Part shown: one piece after another, positions 23,401 through 34,453 of the stretch
How positions within the stretch are numbered: position 1 is the stretch's first letter
Layout: each line of letters begins with the position of its first letter
Assembly: GCF_033568475.1 (NCBI RefSeq)
Contig: NW_027331831.1
Span: 2,480,001 to 2,544,000, forward strand
Length of the DNA: 64,000 nt
Reading direction: 5' to 3'
From: Henckelia pumila
Taxonomy: Eukaryota > Streptophyta > Magnoliopsida > Lamiales > Gesneriaceae
Made by a program: the position numbers and the translations under genes
The notes under the pieces: model-generated
The model's input: the letters and a program-made list of their open reading frames with translations, nothing else
Databases searched by the model: none
Told to the model about the DNA's origin: nothing

Positions 23401-24519
23401 ATGCGCGGAGCCTTCATTTCGACGATTGAGAAATTTGCAACCCAAAACGTTATCTATTCCTTCATTTTGACGATTGAGAAATTTGCAACCCAAAACGTTA
23501 TCTATTCATGGGTTGAGTAGATGTTACCCGCAGTGTAGTGCCATGCGGGTAACGTGGCGGCTCATGATAGGTTAAAATCAATGGGTCCCACATGGGACCC
23601 ACTAATTTTGATCAATTATGGAGTTACACATCATCCGCAAGGTAACGCCATGCGAGCGACATGTACTAAACCCTATTAATGTATATGGTGGGGCCTGCTC
23701 GACCGATCGATCTAGACCATCATGACGTCATTCGATCCTACAAAGGGATATTACCCCTCTGCAGGATGTAAGACTCTTATTGGGCAAAAATAGTGTGGGA
23801 CCCATATGATTGATGCGGGTCCCACATGATATGGAGATGTGGCCAATTTATGGCCACACAACTACAGTGGGGTAATCGAAGAACCCTGTGTTCACATACT
23901 TTTGTATTATATTATATATGATTTATTCTTCTCATTGTTTTGTTTTTACTGTGTTATCAGGACAGTGAACTTGAGCAAGAAAATAAGGAGCTTAAAGAGA
24001 AGGTTATCTATAAATTTTGATTTGATTTTTCATCACTTTAATTTTCCAGTTTCAAAATTGAACTATTTTCCACAGTTATATTTAATTTGTTGAACCATAT
24101 TAAGCTGATGAATGACGCTTGTTGTTTTATTTTATTGGGAAACAGACTTAATATATATCCCATCAAACATCTAAAAAAACCCAAACAATATTCACAGTTT
24201 TTCATACCCAAAAGATCAAATTATGACATGGTATGGTTTTTGTACCCAAATGATCTTGATTAAATTTATTTATGTATTAACTTATTTAAAAAACCTATTA
24301 ATTAACTCAGTGTTATAATATAAAATTTGAAAATTATACATGGGATGATTCCATCGAGCGAAGATATTTATGGATACCTAAAATTTCTGTAAAGTTTTAG
24401 AGAAATTTTCCCTATGTTATTTCAAGGACACCAAGAAAGTAGAATAATTATAAGTTTTTTATTTGAAATGCCAGATTGAGAAAGAAATGCAACTGAAGGA
24501 AGGAAATTCTGGTCGTTGA
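20490..24519 (+). CDS. MIKC-type MADS-box protein, AGL6/SEP-like, short C-terminus (7 exons)
   Basis: Exons 20490-20671, 21383-21464, 21899-21960, 22088-22187, 23172-23213, 23961-24002 and 24475-24519 give 184 aa. The lengths 62, 100, 42 and 42 nt for exons 3-6 are the classic MIKC set, and all junctions are GT-AG and in phase. The MADS domain (residues 1-60) has [16 protein letters not shown] and [17 protein letters not shown]. The I region has TIERYRQF, and the K domain (about 89-165) has [26 protein letters not shown] proteins are nuclear dimers that bind CArG boxes, and this superclade acts in flowering. The AGL6/SEP placement is by eye. Oddities: SSEGKP replaces the usual SSRGKL, and exon 7 gives only 14 residues before TGA where family members usually have a longer C-terminal domain. 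Introns 1 and 5 have acquired repeats. Confidence 0.9.
21165..21307. mobile_element. TA-flanked hairpin MITE, copy 1, in MADS intron 1
   Basis: Long inverted arms: left 21178-21219 ('ccgtgtccacaatgtacaa') and right 21253-21293 ('ttgtacatggtggacacgg'), matching at about 36 of 41 positions. The right end GGGCAGCATAACAAAACTC runs into a TA repeat, as in the copies at 27362 and 29750. It has no coding capacity. Confidence 0.75.
23240..23900. repeat. GC-richer repeat insert in MADS intron 5, with hairpins and a 48-bp tandem duplication
   Basis: Composition shifts sharply from the AT-rich intron. A 48-bp unit is tandemly duplicated at 23411 and 23459 ('gacgattgagaaatttgcaa'). Hairpins include GTTACCCGCA...TGCGGGTAAC (about 23524-23552) and TGGGTCCCACATGGGACCCA (about 23582-23601). 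'GACGTCAAAATGGG' at the left resembles a hAT end, but I found no matched terminus or duplication. Confidence 0.5.
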
Positions 24520-25022
24520 GGCTCATAACTCATTCTGATGAGCCACACAAATCACGGCGAAATTGGTAAATTTCCGCCTTTAATAATTTTGGGATTTGAG
24601 GATATTTTGGTGGTCTTTTTATTTTTTCAATTTTTTTATTACTAATATTTGAATGAATTTTCTAGACGAGAATTGATAGGATATTTTTGTTATGAAATTT
24701 ATTTAATGCAGGTCTATAGTTAATTTCCACCACCAAACATGTATGAAATATATCATTCAGGGCAAAAACTCCCATGAGACGGTCTCAAGGGTCATTTTTA
24801 TGAAACGGATCTCTTATATGGGTTATCCATTAAATAGTATTACAATTTATGTTAAAAGTATTACTTATTATTATAAATATGGATTGGGTTGACCCGTTTT
24901 ACGGATGAAACTGTCTCACATGAGTATTACTCATCATTCAGATCACTTTCTAATTAATTAGAACCTCTCCATATAAATTATTATAATGGGTCCCTAACAT
25001 TTTTATTGGAAAATTTTATGTA
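24520..25022. other. MADS 3' region with a GAGACGGTCTC-type MITE
   Basis: Holds the MADS 3' UTR (end not determined) and, at about 24762-24930, a copy of the 'GAGACGGTCTCA ... gacccgttt ... tgtctcac' repeat family. The other copies are at 26690-26890 and 53783-53934. Confidence 0.5.
24762..24930. mobile_element. GAGACGGTCTC-family MITE, copy 1
   Basis: The left end has the palindromic 'tgagacggtctca' and the right end 'aaactgtctcacatgag'. Between them are 'gaaacggatctc', 'gggttatccat', 'aaaagtattactta' and 'tgggttgacccgtttta', in the same order as in the other two copies. Non-coding. Confidence 0.7.
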
Positions 25023-25030
25023 TTTTATAT

Positions 25031-25855
25031 TAGAGGTGGTAAAAATTCCCGAAATCCCGACCCTTCCCGAATCTCATCCCATTCCCATCCCGAAATAATC
25101 CCAACCCGAAATTTTTCCAACCCGAACTTTCGGGATTTTTTCCATTCCGATTAATATCGGGAGCGAGATCGGGAATAAAACCTTATCCCGACGGGATTCC
25201 CGACCCATCTCGAAATAATATAATAATATATTTTATTAATAACTTTATTAATATAATAAACTAAATATTATTAGGTTTCAACTCATATAACACTTAATTG
25301 TGGACTTAATTCGCATAATTTTTATTGTTGGGACGATCAAATTGTAAAATCACGAAATGCCATTTTATTTTTGTGTATTTTTTTAAAAAATTAAATTAAT
25401 AATTTAATTAATTCATATTTATAATTATCTAATTATAACAAATATGTAGAACAAGACTCAAGAGATTAATTTGACAATCTATTTAACAAAATTTATTTAG
25501 TAATTGTATCCGAACATTTTATTAATAATTATCCGATACATTTTTTCTCTTAACAAAATTTTGAAACATTATCCGAAATATTTTAATATTATATGTTTTA
25601 AGTTGAATATTTATTTTATTTATAAATATAAATTTCTAAATAGTATATAAAATTATCACTTTTTTTTTTTATTTTTTGAACGAAATCTTGAACATGAAAA
25701 AAAATTCGAGATTTTCTTTCCCTACTCGATGGGATCCCGAATAGTCGGGGTCCCGAAATGTTTCGGGTACGGGATCGGGACAAAAAAAAGTTTCCCAATC
25801 GGGACGGAAGTTGGGTAGGGATTTACGGGACGGTCCCGACCTTATTTCACCCCGG
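25031..25855. mobile_element. Non-autonomous hAT-like element with perfect 8-bp TSD (825 bp)
   Basis: It is flanked by TTTTATAT at 25023-25030 and 25856-25863. The ends are TAGAGGTGGTAAAA and the complement of CCGGGGTGAAAT. Both subterminal regions are packed with CCCGA/TCGGG words ('cccgaaatcccgaccc', 'cgggatcgggac') in inverted orientation, as hAT subterminal repeats often are. The centre is AT-rich without a transposase ORF. Confidence 0.85.
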
Positions 25856-25863
25856 TTTTATAT

Positions 25864-27361
25864 GGGTACCTAACATTTTGATTGGAAAATTTTTTGGAAA
25901 TACAAATTTATGCTTTCAGCTCCCAGATAAGAAATCCTTCACCGATCGAGCTGCATTAGGAAAATTTTTAATCTACATAATTTACATGTTGTTAGTTATG
26001 TAAGTAGTGTTTGTAAAACTTCAATGAAGCTCTCTCAAACTTTTTCATCCACAAAATTTGAAAATTTTGTGGTGGAAAAGCCGAAGAACAATTCGAAATA
26101 TTACCTTATTTGACGAGCTTCTGAAGAGAAACTAAATTTTTTTTTATAAGTTTTATTTAATTAGTATCGACGAATGAAATCGATTATATTTGAAGGTAAT
26201 TATTTAATATGTGAAATTAACAGGTATGGATTTGGTTTAGAATTTGGATGCAAATGAATGGAGAGATCTACAGAGACGAAGAGAAACAGAAGAAGGAAGA
26301 GCGATATTAATTTCTTCACCTGTCATCTCTCTTTATTGGAAATAAAAATGACATCTCCAAATAAAATATTCAGACTTCATTGCTAATTTAATTTCTTACA
26401 AACATTTTCTTCGATTTTTCCAACATTATTTCTGGGCTTTTGGATTTTCAATTAACATCGTACTTCTGTTTCATATGACACACCCTCTTTGGGCCAACAC
26501 TGGGCTTATGAACAGTAGTTAATTCCCAGGCCTATTAGTTATTAACTTATTATAGTTATCTATTTATAAGATTTTAAAAAGTCCACTAAAAATTATGATG
26601 TGAAATCAAATACGAGAATGAGGTATTATGTTATTTCCATGTTACAATTTGACGGCTAAAATTGATGTTCCCATACGGTTATTTTTTTAGACAAAAACTC
26701 ATATGACGGTCTCACGGGTTAATTTTGTGAAACATATATTTTATTTGGGTCACTTATAAAATATATTACTTTTTATCTAAAAGTATTACTTCTTATTGTA
26801 AATATGGGTAGACTTGACTCAAAAAAAATATGGGTAGACTTGACCCGTCTCATGAATAATAATCCGCGAGACCGTTTCATAAGAGGACTTATTCATTTTA
26901 TTCTTATGATTTAATCAAGTTTGTCAACTTAGGTACAAATTAGAGAATGTGGGCATTTCTTTTATGGATATGAAATTAAATTCTGTTTGATTAAAAGAAC
27001 TATGTTTTGCAATTTTATGGTGATTAATACAACGTTTTTTTCTTTTTTGATTAAATATTAAGATCAATTGTGAAATTTGTCACAGGTTGCGACTTAAATA
27101 AGATTCATGCATATTTTTATTGCATATTTTAGTACTTTATTACATTTTCGTCCATTAATTAAGATAATTAGCTGCACATTGAAACAAATTTCGTCCATGA
27201 ATTAAACAAAAATAAAAATACCTGGTTACATCTCGGACCGGCCAGATCTAAACAAATATATCAGAAAAATAATTGTCCGGATGGTTTTCCTTATATAAAT
27301 TTATTTTACTACCAGAAAATCACCAGTTGCCTGTTGCTAGAATATATATATATATATATAT
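25864..27361. other. AT-rich intergenic DNA with two small MITEs
   Basis: A GTAGTG-family MITE lies at about 26004-26125 and a GAGACGGTCTC-family MITE at about 26690-26890. At 26220-26345 a purine-rich stretch preceded by 'attaacag' and followed by AATAAA could be a non-coding terminal exon of the MADS gene, but there is no direct support. Confidence 0.5.
26690..26890. mobile_element. GAGACGGTCTC-family MITE, copy 2
   Basis: Left end 'atatgacggtctcacgggtt', right end 'tgacccgtctcatg ... gcgagaccgtttcataag'. It includes a short internal duplication of 'atgggtagacttgac'. Non-coding. Confidence 0.7.
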
Positions 27362-27507
27362 AAAGTTTCTTTTAAGTGCCCACCAACATGTCCACCAATG
27401 ATGTGACACTATTCTATTGGATGTGATAAAGATGTGATAAACTGTAGGTCCAATAGAATAGTGCCACATCATTGGTGGGCATGGTGGTGGGCACTTGAAA
27501 AAAACTC
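27362..27507. mobile_element. TA-flanked hairpin MITE, copy 2
   Basis: Nearly perfect hairpin: the left arm 27362-27421 ('aagtgcccaccaacatg', 'gtgacactattctattgga') pairs with the right arm 27449-27507 ('tccaatagaatagtgccac', 'ggtggtgggcactt'). TA microsatellites lie on both sides, consistent with insertion into TA. It has no coding capacity. Confidence 0.88.
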
Positions 27508-29749
27508 TATATATATATATATATATTGAGAATTCACAAAATCGTTGTTAGTCAAATCGGAAAATATTCAGGCACCCAAAGAAAAAGTATAGGGAAGAAA
27601 TAGCAAATTCAGATACATCACGAGCTTCACAACTGAATCGAGTAGAATATGGATCGAAGTCCAATTCAAATCAACAACGCATAATGCAATATGCAATATA
27701 TAATTAATATCCGTGATGAATTTCTAATTAAACACATACATCACTCGATCGGATCTTTCTCGGTCAATCAAATTTATCCATCCAAACACAATACGACCCG
27801 CATATGCAATGGCAGAGTCAGGAATATAAATGATGATCTATGTTGTTTTTTTTATCAAGAAAAATTAAAATTTTATTTTCAAAACTTCTTCATTGAAAAT
27901 AAATTAATCAGATCTTGTTAGATCTACTCACAACTTGGTCAAATTTGCTAAGCAGATAAATTATAGAACAAAATTGAATGGAACATGCATGAGGCTGGTT
28001 AATTACCATATAGTTTCATATATAAAAACTTGAATTGAAAGAGAGATAATTTCTATATCAAAATAAAAAACTTACTTGGGAGAATACTGAGATATTGTCA
28101 AATTTTTGTGAAGGAAAAGCTCAATGGCACTTTTCTTAAGCGAATCCAAACACTACCGGAGAGTTATAACGGCCCGGAAACGATCGATCCATCGAGAGAT
28201 TCTTCGATCCAATGCTGCATGCTGCCCTAGCCAGCTAAGTCTTGCTTATAAAAGTCAAAAGAGAAGCGTAAAGAACTTGTACATGCAGTACGCACAGACC
28301 CAGGGCTTTAAAAACAACAGCTCGGGCAAAATTAATATATATAGAAAAGATGGGGTTATTATTTGAAATAATATCCACCGTTCAAAAAACATTTTTTTTT
28401 ATTAAAATAAAACTCAATCTAAAATATTTTTCATACCAACAAACGGACAGTTTCTTGCTTCGCTTCCCTTTGCTTATATATGCTCTAAATAAAATTACTG
28501 ATATCATATTAATTTGAATTTTTGAGCACATGCATTGTAAATAAATTCTAATAATCTATGTATATGTACATGATGGATTAAAATTCAAAATTTAATTTGA
28601 TGAAACATTGAATTTAGTTGTATTAAAACGTATCAAATTGGATTTATTAATATGAAGCCATTTATTTTCGTAATTAATAATTTTTTTCACAAGTTAAAAA
28701 TAAAAATGAATGATTTTTATGGAGTCTTCGAATAATTTTTTTGAAAAAACTAAATGAATCTTCCAACCTTGCCGTTTGCCGACGTTAGTCCTCTTGTACG
28801 TCGAATGCATTAATTGACACCATGTCTTATCATTATCAATGCAAAGTTTCATTTGATATTAGTATGCTATTGATATAAATTATATGCCATATTAATTGTT
28901 TTAAAAGATACATTAATTATATTGTACTATATGAAGTTTGAGACATATATGCGAACTACTTTTTGTACGTTAAAATTCGATAATTGAAATTGTCACAACA
29001 TACATACCTAGGATGAACTGGTAGAGTGACCATTGGAAAATCCACCTCACAACCAATACACGTGAAACTAGGTAATATATATACATATAAATAATTATAA
29101 CAATTTTTTGGGTCGGAGATTTTCGATTTTTAATTATCAGTAAAAAAATCCTTATGAAAAAAGAAAGATATATTAGCTTCCTATGTTTTCAAATCTTGAG
29201 CACAAGCATCCCCACGTTTTCAAATTTTGAGAATTCACCACCTTGTCTGTACATGTAATTTTCAGGGGTGTTTGTACTCAAATATTGAAAACATCGAAGT
29301 TAATTAACAGTTACATGTGGTTTTTAGTAATATTGTGATTTCACAGAGGTAATATATAAAATTGGACCTAAAAAAATGCAGTACATCGCTCATAATCAAC
29401 AATATAATGGAGAAGACCGATAGACAATTAGTTGTATATATTATTATTGACACGCACACCCCCAAAAAAAAAAAACCCCCCTTTAATTGTGGCTAATTAA
29501 ACTCAACGCAACTACAATAACGAAATGGCATTAATAAACATCAATTAATACCAGCTAGCGGCCAGATGAGGAGAAGAAATGTGGCGTTGGATTAAAGGGT
29601 ACAAAAGGCTTATAAATGAAGGTGAAAAAAATAGCTAGCAAATAACCCTTTTTTTTTTATTAAAACAAGTCGTAAGATTTGACTTGTTGATAGAATGTTA
29701 GTTATTGAGTGTAAATTACGTACACCGAGTCACGGAGTATATATATATA
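27508..29749. other. AT-rich intergenic DNA, no gene seen
   Basis: Open frames at 27691-27921 and 28124-28366 have no recognisable domain. A degraded GTAGTG-family MITE lies at about 28072-28157 (ends 'ccaaacactacc'). The 28160-28330 stretch is less AT-rich than its surroundings but shows no exon signature. Confidence 0.55.
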
Positions 29750-29862
29750 GTTTTGCTATGCTGTCCACCAATCGTGTCAAACCCTGTGCCAACCATGTAT
29801 AAAACACTCAACTATTGCACATAGCGGACACAGATATTGGCACGGTTGGTGGGCAGCATAGC

Positions 29863-31767
29863 TGTGAGACCTCGGTTCTAAACATCTACTAAACTTGGAT
29901 TGAACGACAACAAGCAAACAAGATCCAAGACTTGGAAGCAAAGCATAAAAAAAAAATTTAAAAGGAGGGTGCGCCCGGGCGGCTAAAAACTGCAACCGGA
30001 GCGCCTCCCAAAACAGCAACCTGCTGTTTGGCTCGAAGGGGTGTGCGCCCGGTCGGCTAAAAACTGCCGCCTGAGCACCCCTTGCTACAGAACTGGAACA
30101 GAGCAAAAACCTCCTAAATTCATTTCCAAATCAAGATCATGCATTACAAACACAAATCTCTAATTAATACATGAAGTACTAGAGTCGTACAAGCTCAAAC
30201 TAATAGAACATGCTTCATTCTAAGTTCCGTAACTGATACAAATCGAGTTCGAACTAAACATGCTATAAAATATAAACTAGATTGGCATGCTGATTCGACT
30301 TTTAAACCGAGTCTCACTTCTAATTCTTGCCCTCGAAGCTAACCATGCATCTTCTGACTTGTTCCTGCCCCACCTGTTGCCAAGTACACATACAAAGACA
30401 AGACAACAGCCGGATAATCCGGTGAGAATACAATTCCCAGTAAAAAAGACAACATGCATAACAAATAATATATCAAAACATGATATATATAAAAACTAAA
30501 CAAGCAATTCAGAATCATCTCAAAACTCAATTCAAATGCGTAAATGCAATGCATGTCTTTAAAATACGGGATTATCAAATCCGGATAATCAAGGAATTGC
30601 TGCTTTTGATTTTGGGGATCCCGAGGATGAGATCACGTAAACAACTCACCGACTCTCCCGATCGAGGTGGTGCTACGTATCTCCATCCTCTAGACTTTGG
30701 TGCGACTATAAAGAGTATGCTAGCACTAGGTGAAACGGCTACACCCAGGCCACTCACAATATAGCCCCCAAAACGTCTATCATAAAAGGGCCGTCCTGCC
30801 CACTGAAATCAAGGATTCTTAGCTCAAGATGAATGAAATGCAAACATAACTCAATCAACTAAATTCCATTAAAAGCAAATAACATGCAAGTATGTGATTC
30901 TTCGGAACACTCGAATCAAGTTGGATTTGAGTCACTCGTTCCATTCTAGTCTTAGTCATCTTATACCTCTTTTCAACAACGTCGATGCTCCAAACCGGCT
31001 ACAATCTTCAAAGCGATTCAACTCCTGAAATCTCACAACTCAACGGCCTTTGAACGAATCTGTAAGGAGGTAAGAGAAGATCAACAATGACGATCAAACT
31101 CAATAGCCAAATGTCATCGACTCAAAATGGTTCAAAATTCCAATTTCAAACCAGCGGCATAACGGCTATATTCTAATTAAACTGGAATCGTAGACAGCAT
31201 CATAACAACGATAACAACTCAAAACAAAGCCCAAACAACAACAAAAGCTCAAACCCAACAAATCTAAAAATCCTCATTTCGAAAATGGCTTCCAAAAATC
31301 ATAACAATTCCGAACGACGCTCAAACTCAAAACTGACAGATAATAAACGATCAGAACTCCGCCAAGAACAACATACTCGAATCTCCGATGATTCTAACAA
31401 CATTTGAAAAACAAAACGCATCTGATCGGAGAAATACTTACGGTATAACGGAGCTCTCGCAGCCGTGATCGCTAATCTGCCTTCAGAAATAAATTCCAAC
31501 GAACGGATTGAGCAAAAACCAAATTCCCAAAGCTTGAAACCCAAATGGGCGGCTTCAATGGAGGGAGAGGCGATGGAGGAAGGAGGGAATGGAGGAGACC
31601 AAGTCAAATCCCTTATAAATATCTAATAAAACCAATATTTGCATTTTAGTCCCTGATAAATCCGAAATTTGCAAAAAGGACCCCGATCAAAATCAAGTCG
31701 GCTCTTGATTTCTGGAATCTCCGATTATCTCAAATAAAGTCAATTAAGATAAAATTGGGGCGTTAAA
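29863..31767 (-). repeat. Element B 3' LTR
   Basis: Direct repeat partner of 34454-36357. In element sense it should start TG at 31767, but that end is mutated (plus-strand CGTTAAA versus CGTTACA in the partner). Open frames here are not genes. Confidence 0.9.
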
Positions 31768-31768
31768 A

Positions 31769-31781
31769 TTCTCCCCCTCTT
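31769..31781 (-). other. Element B polypurine tract
   Basis: Minus-strand AAGAGGGGGAGAA directly before the 3' LTR; the plus-strand priming site in reverse transcription. Confidence 0.85.
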
Positions 31782-32904
31782 AGAAAAGATTTTTCGTCCT
31801 CAAAATCAAACACGGTTCCAACGCGAACTGTGTCTCTCAAATACTCCTTCAAGTCCGCCAATCAAAATTCAACTCATTCTCATCGGCATAATCCTCATCT
31901 GCTCAGTCACAATCCGAAACATCTCTGGTTCCAACTCAAGCATAACATATAAAGTTCGACTCGTCTGGTCTGGCTGTCCGTCGTTCTGAGGATATCGAAC
32001 TGAATAAGTTGAAATCAGACAAAAAAATATCATCGAAGTCCTTGCCGAAAGAACGAGTGCATCAAAGATCTCTATCTAAACTGACAGACTTCAGCCAAAA
32101 CATGACATCTTACGACCTCTGACAAGATATCAATCCTCTAATCTTGACGGAAAGTCATTGTGTACAGAAAACAGTAGCAGATTCCAACAATCGGTCAATC
32201 AAAGTCAGATAGTAGATAAAATAAGAACAGCTCAAAACATCAGTTGTTGCATAAAATTCCTCAGATAAAGATTCGCAGTCAGAAATATCATACAATCTAA
32301 TCCTCTTATCTGTCCCCAAATCGGTTCCATCTGCGAAAATAATTACTCCAACTCTTAAGATTAGAAAAGATCACGAAAATTTCCTCATAAGACACTAGAT
32401 AACAGATCTTCTAATCAATAAGATCGCTGCGAGCTCAAAGTCCAGATTCAGACATTGAGTCTCGAGCGTCTTCCACTGTCTCGATGTCTAGACTAGAGCA
32501 TGATTCCTCTGAATAATAATAAATCCCAAAATCTCGATAAGAAGAAGGCGCTGATCGACATAAATTCCATCATCAAATCATACAATCGAAGAAGACCATT
32601 CGATCCAAAAAGAATTCAAACATCAAAGAATAACATACAACTGCTCGGCACCAAAATCTGCTATACGATTCTCAAAAGCTCTGAAAGATCAGCACAATTC
32701 TTATTCCAACAAGACAAGAAATCATTGATAAGAATTCCTAGCTCCAACTGATTCTTCTGAAAGATCCGTTAATAGAATTTACCAACACTACTGGAGCATT
32801 CGACAATTCAAACGATTCAACCAAAGTTAAGGAGCACGATTAACATTAAACAGATTCTTCAATAAGAAGGCAAAAGACTCACCAAAATCTAACATTCAAT
32901 AAGA
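31782..32904 (-). pseudogene. Decayed pol remnant of element B (integrase scrap)
   Basis: No open frame of useful length. At about 31930-31997 the minus strand still reads YPQNDGQPDQTSRTLYVMLE, which aligns with the catalytic-Glu region of the integrase in element C (HPQTDGQSERTIQTLEDML). The glutamate that should follow DGQS is gone (DGQPDQ). The rest is degenerate. Most of protease, RT and RNase H is missing, so pol was lost by deletion and decay. Confidence 0.75.
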
Positions 32905-34149
32905 TTAGGAAAACCAAATCGAACGATTACCTGACGTGTCATTCTCGGGTGCAGCCTGAGTCTGCGGATCCTCAGACAGAGCAAAAACTCGTGCCTGCTG
33001 TCTGGGAGGTTGGTTCGCGTACTGATTAAATTCCTGTCTATTCTGCTGCTGAGGTTGGAAAGAGTGGACAGTAGGTGCTTGCTGCTGAGGCTGAGCTGAC
33101 TGTCTCGAAGAACTTCCACTCTGTGCTTGCTCAGGGACACGCTGAGGACACATTCTTGCAAAGTGCCCCGCCTGGTTACAGATATGACAGCTTCCAAAAA
33201 TACCTCTACAATGATCACTGGAATGACGACCTCCGCAATTGGCACAAGACATGTCTGACTGTCCCGAACTCTGTCCCAATCCAAACTTCCTCGAGCCACT
33301 AGAGCTCGAAGAACTAGTTCCGTGCTTCTTAAACTGCTTTCCCTTCGGGAGATAGTAATCCTTCCTATTACCTCCACTGCTACCACCCTCAGAACTCGTT
33401 GGTTGGTTCTGAAACTGAAAGGATTGATTCTGGTAATGGAACGGTTGGTTCTGATATTGAGAAGATTGTGCCTGAAACTGTCCTTGCTGCTGCTGAGGCA
33501 CAAACTGATTTCCTCTCTGTCTCCACAAACCTGCTTCAGCTCCTTTTGCATGATTCATGGCATCCGCAAAATTATCTGGCCTAGCAGTGTTTACCAACGT
33601 GAAGATATCAGAGTTCAGACCATTAATGAACTGATCAGTTTTTGCTTCTTCATTGTCGGCAATGTGCGGTGCAAAATGCAACAAGCTATCAAACTTGGCT
33701 GCGTACTCCTCAATATTCAAATTCCCTTGCTTCAGATTTGCAAACTCGGATCCCTTGTCCTTTTGGTACGAAACAGGGAAAAACCGCTTATAAAACTCAG
33801 ATTTGAAAAAAGTCCAATTAACAACTGTACCTCGGTTCTCCATGGATCTCTTCGTCGTAATCCACCAATTCTTAGCAACACCACGAAGCTGATGAATGAC
33901 TAACCTAGTTCGGCGTTCGTCGGAGTAATCAAGAGAATCGAACAACTGATCAATGTCTTCCAACCAGCTCTCACTGTCAACCGGATTCTCTGTACCTAGA
34001 ACCAAATGAGGTTTGAATGACTGAAACCTCTTCAGCAAGGTCTCCATCGGTGTTGCGGTGGCATCCAACTGATCGACTTCAGTACTAGCTTGCTCAGTCG
34101 TAGGAATAACTGGCGGTGGATTCCTGTTAATAACTCGTCGAGGACCCAT
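32905..34149 (-). CDS. Element B Gag polyprotein, 414 aa, intact
   Basis: An uninterrupted frame from ATG at 34149 to the stop at 32905. The N-terminal half carries the Ty3/gypsy retrotransposon Gag domain: METLLKRFQSF, ENPVDSESWLEDIDQLFD, RLVIHQLRGVAKNWW, FFPVSYQKDKGSEF. A Gln/Ser-rich linker follows, then two zinc-knuckle-like motifs: CANCGGRHSSDHC (C-x2-C-x3-H-x4-C) and CHICNQAGHFARMC (C-x2-C-x4-H-x4-C). Gag forms the cytoplasmic particle that packages element RNA. It is closely related to the Gag of element C. The frame stops just where protease would begin, so Gag may persist as a stand-alone protein. Long frames on the opposite strand are shadows. Confidence 0.92.
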   Translation of the reverse strand: MGPRRVINRNPPPVIPTTEQASTEVDQLDATATPMETLLKRFQSFKPHLVLGTENPVDSESWLEDIDQLFDSLDYSDERRTRLVIHQLRGVAKNWWITTKRSMENRGTVVNWTFFKSEFYKRFFPVSYQKDKGSEFANLKQGNLNIEEYAAKFDSLLHFAPHIADNEEAKTDQFINGLNSDIFTLVNTARPDNFADAMNHAKGAEAGLWRQRGNQFVPQQQQGQFQAQSSQYQNQPFHYQNQSFQFQNQPTSSEGGSSGGNRKDYYLPKGKQFKKHGTSSSSSSGSRKFGLGQSSGQSDMSCANCGGRHSSDHCRGIFGSCHICNQAGHFARMCPQRVPEQAQSGSSSRQSAQPQQQAPTVHSFQPQQQNRQEFNQYANQPPRQQARVFALSEDPQTQAAPENDTSGNRSIWFS

Positions 34150-34435
34150 CTGATAATCAAAAGTTAGGACACAAGATATCTCAATCGCTGCAATTCGGTG
34201 CCCCTTACAACCTCTCAGAATTTGGATACCAGTGAATTACAGTTCATATCTCAAATAATTCATGCTTTATAAATTAAATCGCATAGTCATGTAATTCAAA
34301 TAATTCTCAATTAATAAAGCATGCTCGCATGGTATTTAAACAAATCAATTTAAATAACTCAATCACATGCGAGAATTCAATTCATGCAGACTCGATCTAC
34401 CCCGCTCACTTCTAAATTCAGTCCAAGAATCTTAT

Positions 34436-34448
34436 GGCTCTGATACCA
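34436..34448 (-). other. Element B primer-binding site (tRNA-iMet type)
   Basis: Minus strand TGGTATCAGAGCC, a full 13-nt match to the usual plant initiator-Met site, 5 nt inside the 5' LTR. Confidence 0.92.
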
Positions 34449-34453
34449 TTTAA

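Noticed and set aside
28124-28366. 80-codon frame in a less AT-rich patch
   Set aside because: No domain, no splice context, starts within a MITE remnant.
30277-31607. Frames repeated at 34866-36239
   Set aside because: They are LTR sequences of element B.
32889-33551. 220-codon minus-strand frame and several plus-strand frames across 33075-33903
   Set aside because: Shadows of the intact 414-aa Gag frame.
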